A DNA stretch of 8,495 bases from an uncultured Lachnospiraceae bacterium. GTDB taxonomy: Bacteria; Bacillota; Clostridia; Lachnospirales; Lachnospiraceae. Numbering within the stretch: the stretch's first letter is position 1; each line of letters starts with the position of its first letter. Position numbers and translations under genes: made by a program. The DNA is taken from contig CAJOQS010000239.1 in assembly GCA_905236925.1 (NCBI GenBank), positions 1 to 8,495 of the forward strand, in the 5' to 3' direction. The notes below the pieces were generated by a model that worked only from the letters and a program-made list of their open reading frames with translations, searched no databases and was not told the DNA's origin. Positions 6,577-8,495 of the stretch are shown here, piece by piece.

Positions 6577-6804
6577 TTGCATTTATTCAGATGGCTGCGA
6601 AGAGGAAAGAAAAAAAGTCGTGGAATGTGTCCGGTCTGCGGAAAATACAGGTTTTTGGAAAGCCATGACATCTGTCCCGTATGCGGATGGGAGGAGGACA
6701 GGGTTCAGCTGCGCGATCCCGATTTTGCGGGAGGAGCGAATGAACTCAGTCTGAACGAAGCCCGTGCGGCATGGAAGGATCGGAAGGAACACCATGAAGA
6801 ATAA
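6577..6804 (+). CDS. Small Cys_rich_CPCC-family zinc-binding protein
   Basis: This 75-residue protein has two CPVCG knuckles (Cys18/Cys21 and Cys33/Cys36), presumably coordinating one metal ion, probably zinc. It follows the Cys_rich_CPCC family pattern: CPVCG, a short stretch ending SHDICPVCGWEED, then VQLRDPDFAGGANELSLNEAR. The N-terminus is basic (RRGKKKSR). The molecular role of the family is unknown, but members are common as small free-standing Firmicutes proteins. It starts at TTG behind a consensus Shine-Dalgarno and is first in its transcript. Its last 11 bp overlap the start of the next gene, so the two are likely translationally coupled. Family membership is fairly certain; the function is not. 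Confidence 0.85.
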   Translation: MHLFRWLRRGKKKSRGMCPVCGKYRFLESHDICPVCGWEEDRVQLRDPDFAGGANELSLNEARAAWKDRKEHHEE

Positions 6805-7258
6805 AAAGAACTGGATGACGGTCGTGTCCCTGATGCTGATCATCATCGTTTATCTGATATCGCGGAAGGCTGCGAACCAGGCTCAGCAGCAGGATGGCAA
6901 TACCGAAACCGGATATACGGTTACCGGCAGCGATACCGGGTATACGATTACAGACACAGAACCTGCGATCACCGACAGCATCCCGTATACGGAATACCGG
7001 TTCCGCAGCGACAAGCTTCTGACTCAGCATTATGAGAAGCACGGGATCGAGATGGGCTTCGACTCGAAGGAAGCATACGAGAAGGCGGCATCGGATGCGG
7101 TCAACAATCCAGAAGCACTTCATAAGATCGAGGCCGAGGACGGCGATGACGTTTACTATGTCGAGGCAACCAACGAATTTGTTGTTGTTTCGACCGACGG
7201 ATATATAAGGACATATTTCAAACCGAGCGGCGGGAAGGCTTATTTTGACCGCCAGTAA
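6794..7258 (+). CDS. Membrane-anchored small protein with BECR / colicin-D-like RNase-fold domain
   Basis: The 154-residue protein begins MKNKKNW followed by a hydrophobic segment (8-23) and RK, fitting a signal anchor. A polar linker (25-65) contains the repeat TGYTVTGSD/TGYTITDTE. The C-terminal domain (about 68-154) has a helix with HYEKHGIEMGF (His79, Lys82, His83), then EAYEKAA, a segment around HKIE, and beta-strands VYYVEATNEFVVVSTDGYIRTYF ending PSGGKAYFDRQ. The His-x-x-Lys-His helix, the N-F-V strand and the G-x-I-x-T-x-F-x-P strand recall polymorphic-toxin RNases of the Barnase-EndoU-ColicinE5/D-RelE (BECR) group. Nuclease activity is inferred from this pattern only. I chose the ATG at 6794 (AAGGA 5 nt upstream) over the GTG at 6764, whose extra ten residues are basic and unsupported. 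It overlaps the CPCC gene by 11 bp. No recognisable immunity gene follows directly. Confidence 0.8.
   Translation: MKNKKNWMTVVSLMLIIIVYLISRKAANQAQQQDGNTETGYTVTGSDTGYTITDTEPAITDSIPYTEYRFRSDKLLTQHYEKHGIEMGFDSKEAYEKAASDAVNNPEALHKIEAEDGDDVYYVEATNEFVVVSTDGYIRTYFKPSGGKAYFDRQ
6908..6961 (+). repeat. Two-copy 27-bp tandem repeat in the linker
   Basis: Copies at 6908-6934 and 6935-6961 encode TGYTVTGSD and TGYTITDTE. The first 18 bases of the two copies differ at three positions. The period of nine codons keeps the frame, consistent with linker growth by duplication between the membrane anchor and the nuclease-like domain. Confidence 0.6.
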
Positions 7259-7271
7259 GCTTTGTTTTTTT
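7235..7271 (+). terminator. Weak intrinsic-terminator-like hairpin overlapping the stop codon of the BECR-like gene
   Basis: AAGGCTTA (7235-7242) pairs with TAAGCTTT (7256-7263), giving 8 bp including one G-T wobble and a 13-nt loop. G and seven Ts (7265-7271) follow. The stem is AT-rich and includes the TAA stop codon, so termination is probably partial. It would lower expression of the zinc-ribbon gene relative to the two genes before it, or make that gene need its own promoter. Confidence 0.45.
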
Positions 7272-7286
7272 GATTAGGAGACTGAA

Positions 7287-8495
7287 ATGTACGAATGCCC
7301 CAATTGCGGTTCCAATCTCAGGTTCAGCATCGAACGGCAGAAACTGTGGTGTGAAGCCTGCGGAACCGAGAAGTCACCTTACGAGGTAGTAAAGGACGGC
7401 GATGCCGAGGAACGAAAGGATTACGACGTTACGATCTTTACCTGCCCGCAGTGCGGCGGCGAGATCGTCAGCGAGGATACGGAAGCGGCAGCCTTCTGCA
7501 GCTTCTGCGGAGGATCGACGATCCTTGATTCCCGTATAAGAAAAGAGCGGAAGCCCGAATTCATCATTCCTTTCAGCAAAACAAAAAAGGACTGCGCGGC
7601 ATCCTTCAAAAAACTGACAGGACGTGCCCTTTTTACGCCCGATGTTATAAAGGACACTTCAAACATCGAAAGCTTCCGCGGGATCTATATTCCTTACTGG
7701 AATTACGAGAGTGGCATAAAGGACCACGTGAGAGCCGATGTAAGGAAGACTTTTTCAAGATACAAGGGCGATTTTGAATACATCGATCATTATGATTTTG
7801 AGACGAATTTGGACGGCTCGTTTGACGGAGTGACCTATGATGCGTCGGGTTCGTTTTCCGACAAACTCAGTAACGCCATAGCACCCTTCGATACCACCAA
7901 GGCAATGCCTTTTACACCTTCTTTTCTCAGCGGTTTTTATGCCGACACGAGTGACGTGGAAGGGGCAGTATACGAAGACGATGTGAAGGAACTGGTTACC
8001 GAGCACTGTGTCGATACTCTTATGAAAGACCGTTCTCTGTTGTCATATACGGCAGAGCGTGATAAGATCGAAGCCTGTATACACCCGGAAATTAAAAAGA
8101 GCATTCTGACCATGATGCCTGTATGGTTCATGAGCATACGGCACAGGGAAGAAGGTCAGCCGGACAGAGTATCGTACATAGCTGTTAACGGACAGACGGG
8201 AGAAGCGGCGGGCGACCTTCCCATCGCCCTCGGAAAGTACCTGACAGCATCGGCAATCCTTGCCGTGGTACTTTTCGCAGCCATGTTCTTTACTGTTTCA
8301 CTCGGAAGAGTATCGAGCCTTATAGTAAGCTGCGTACTGCTGGTGATTTCGGGTATTATCTATTTTATTCAGGAGAGCAGCATCAATAGTTGGGAATCGG
8401 GTGAGGATGACAAAGGTATGGTGGCTTCCGGTATGGTTGATAAAACCTCGGGTAAGGATTCCAAGACCGATAAAACTGCTGGGGAGCCAAAAGCA
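7287..8495 (+). CDS. Double TFIIB-type zinc-ribbon protein with two membrane helices (C-terminus beyond window)
   Basis: The frame is open for 403 codons to the right edge. AGGAG lies 6 nt before the ATG. Two zinc ribbons come first: CPNCG/CEACG (Cys4, 7, 22, 25) and CPQCGG/CSFCGG (Cys53, 56, 71, 74). A long conserved middle follows, with PEFIIPFSKTK (90-100), FRGIYIPYWNY (130-140), SLIKE-free DHYD and DASGSFSDKLSNAIAPFD (185-202), and PSFLSGFYADTSDV (211-224). This wording matches a Clostridia family usually annotated as TFIIB-type zinc ribbon-containing protein, of unknown function. Two hydrophobic helices (about 318-336 and 343-361) form a hairpin, then a Lys/Asp/Ser-rich tail begins. The cysteines suggest a cytoplasmic N-terminal part. 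The gene lies 28 bp after the BECR-like gene, behind a weak terminator. I can name the family but not a function. Confidence 0.85.
   Translation, partial: MYECPNCGSNLRFSIERQKLWCEACGTEKSPYEVVKDGDAEERKDYDVTIFTCPQCGGEIVSEDTEAAAFCSFCGGSTILDSRIRKERKPEFIIPFSKTKKDCAASFKKLTGRALFTPDVIKDTSNIESFRGIYIPYWNYESGIKDHVRADVRKTFSRYKGDFEYIDHYDFETNLDGSFDGVTYDASGSFSDKLSNAIAPFDTTKAMPFTPSFLSGFYADTSDVEGAVYEDDVKELVTEHCVDTLMKDRSLLSYTAERDKIEACIHPEIKKSILTMMPVWFMSIRHREEGQPDRVSYIAVNGQTGEAAGDLPIALGKYLTASAILAVVLFAAMFFTVSLGRVSSLIVSCVLLVISGIIYFIQESSINSWESGEDDKGMVASGMVDKTSGKDSKTDKTAGEPKA

Noticed and set aside
6764..6793. GTG start ten codons upstream for the BECR-like protein
   Set aside because: It would put ten basic residues before the anchor, lacks a good Shine-Dalgarno and deepens the overlap with the CPCC gene. 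The ATG at 6794 has AAGGA at 5 nt.
1..8495. tRNA genes, CRISPR repeats, insertion sequences or attachment sites
   Set aside because: I saw no cloverleaf with a T-arm motif, no regularly spaced repeats, no transposase motifs and no long terminal inverted repeats. The window reads as ordinary chromosome.

Overview
The window looks like chromosomal core sequence from an anaerobic Firmicute of class Clostridia, plausibly an Oscillospiraceae/Ruminococcus-like or Lachnospiraceae fibre degrader. The basis is a cellobiose phosphorylase very like those of cellulolytic clostridia, a trigger-factor-like FKBP lipoprotein, a TFIIB-type double zinc-ribbon membrane protein and a Cys_rich_CPCC protein (all typical of Clostridia), mid-range base composition, and strong purine-rich Shine-Dalgarno sites. 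The taxon is inferred from family resemblance only. I see no tRNA, rRNA, insertion sequence, prophage or CRISPR array.

Layout. Positions 1-2438 (minus strand) hold cca, the tRNA CCA-adding enzyme, followed 19 bp later by a membrane-anchored tandem-PEGA protein that runs off the left edge; the two are probably co-transcribed from an extended -10 promoter near 2545. Positions 2439-2748 are a divergent intergenic region: the cca promoter on one strand, and on the other a promoter and a roughly 120-nt hairpin-rich leader for a secreted FKBP/trigger-factor-like foldase lipoprotein (2749-3828). That gene converges with cbp (3956-6376, minus). A 12-bp perfect hairpin with T-rich flanks on both strands lies between them as a shared bidirectional terminator. 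The 200-bp region upstream of cbp has well-formed divergent promoters. The rightward one drives a compact cluster: a small CPCC zinc-binding protein (TTG start), an overlapping membrane-anchored protein with a C-terminal domain resembling the BECR/colicin-D-type RNase fold, and a double zinc-ribbon, two-helix membrane protein truncated by the right edge.

How the genes work. cca completes tRNA 3' ends. The lipoprotein is predicted to fold exported proteins outside the membrane, in the manner of PrsA. cbp phosphorolyses cytoplasmic cellobiose to glucose 1-phosphate plus glucose, saving ATP; no transporter or cellulase gene is adjacent. The CPCC / BECR-like / zinc-ribbon cluster has no established function. 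It is the most interesting part of the window, because a toxin-like nuclease domain sits on a short membrane-anchored protein, translationally coupled to a small metal-binding protein and with no obvious immunity gene in view.
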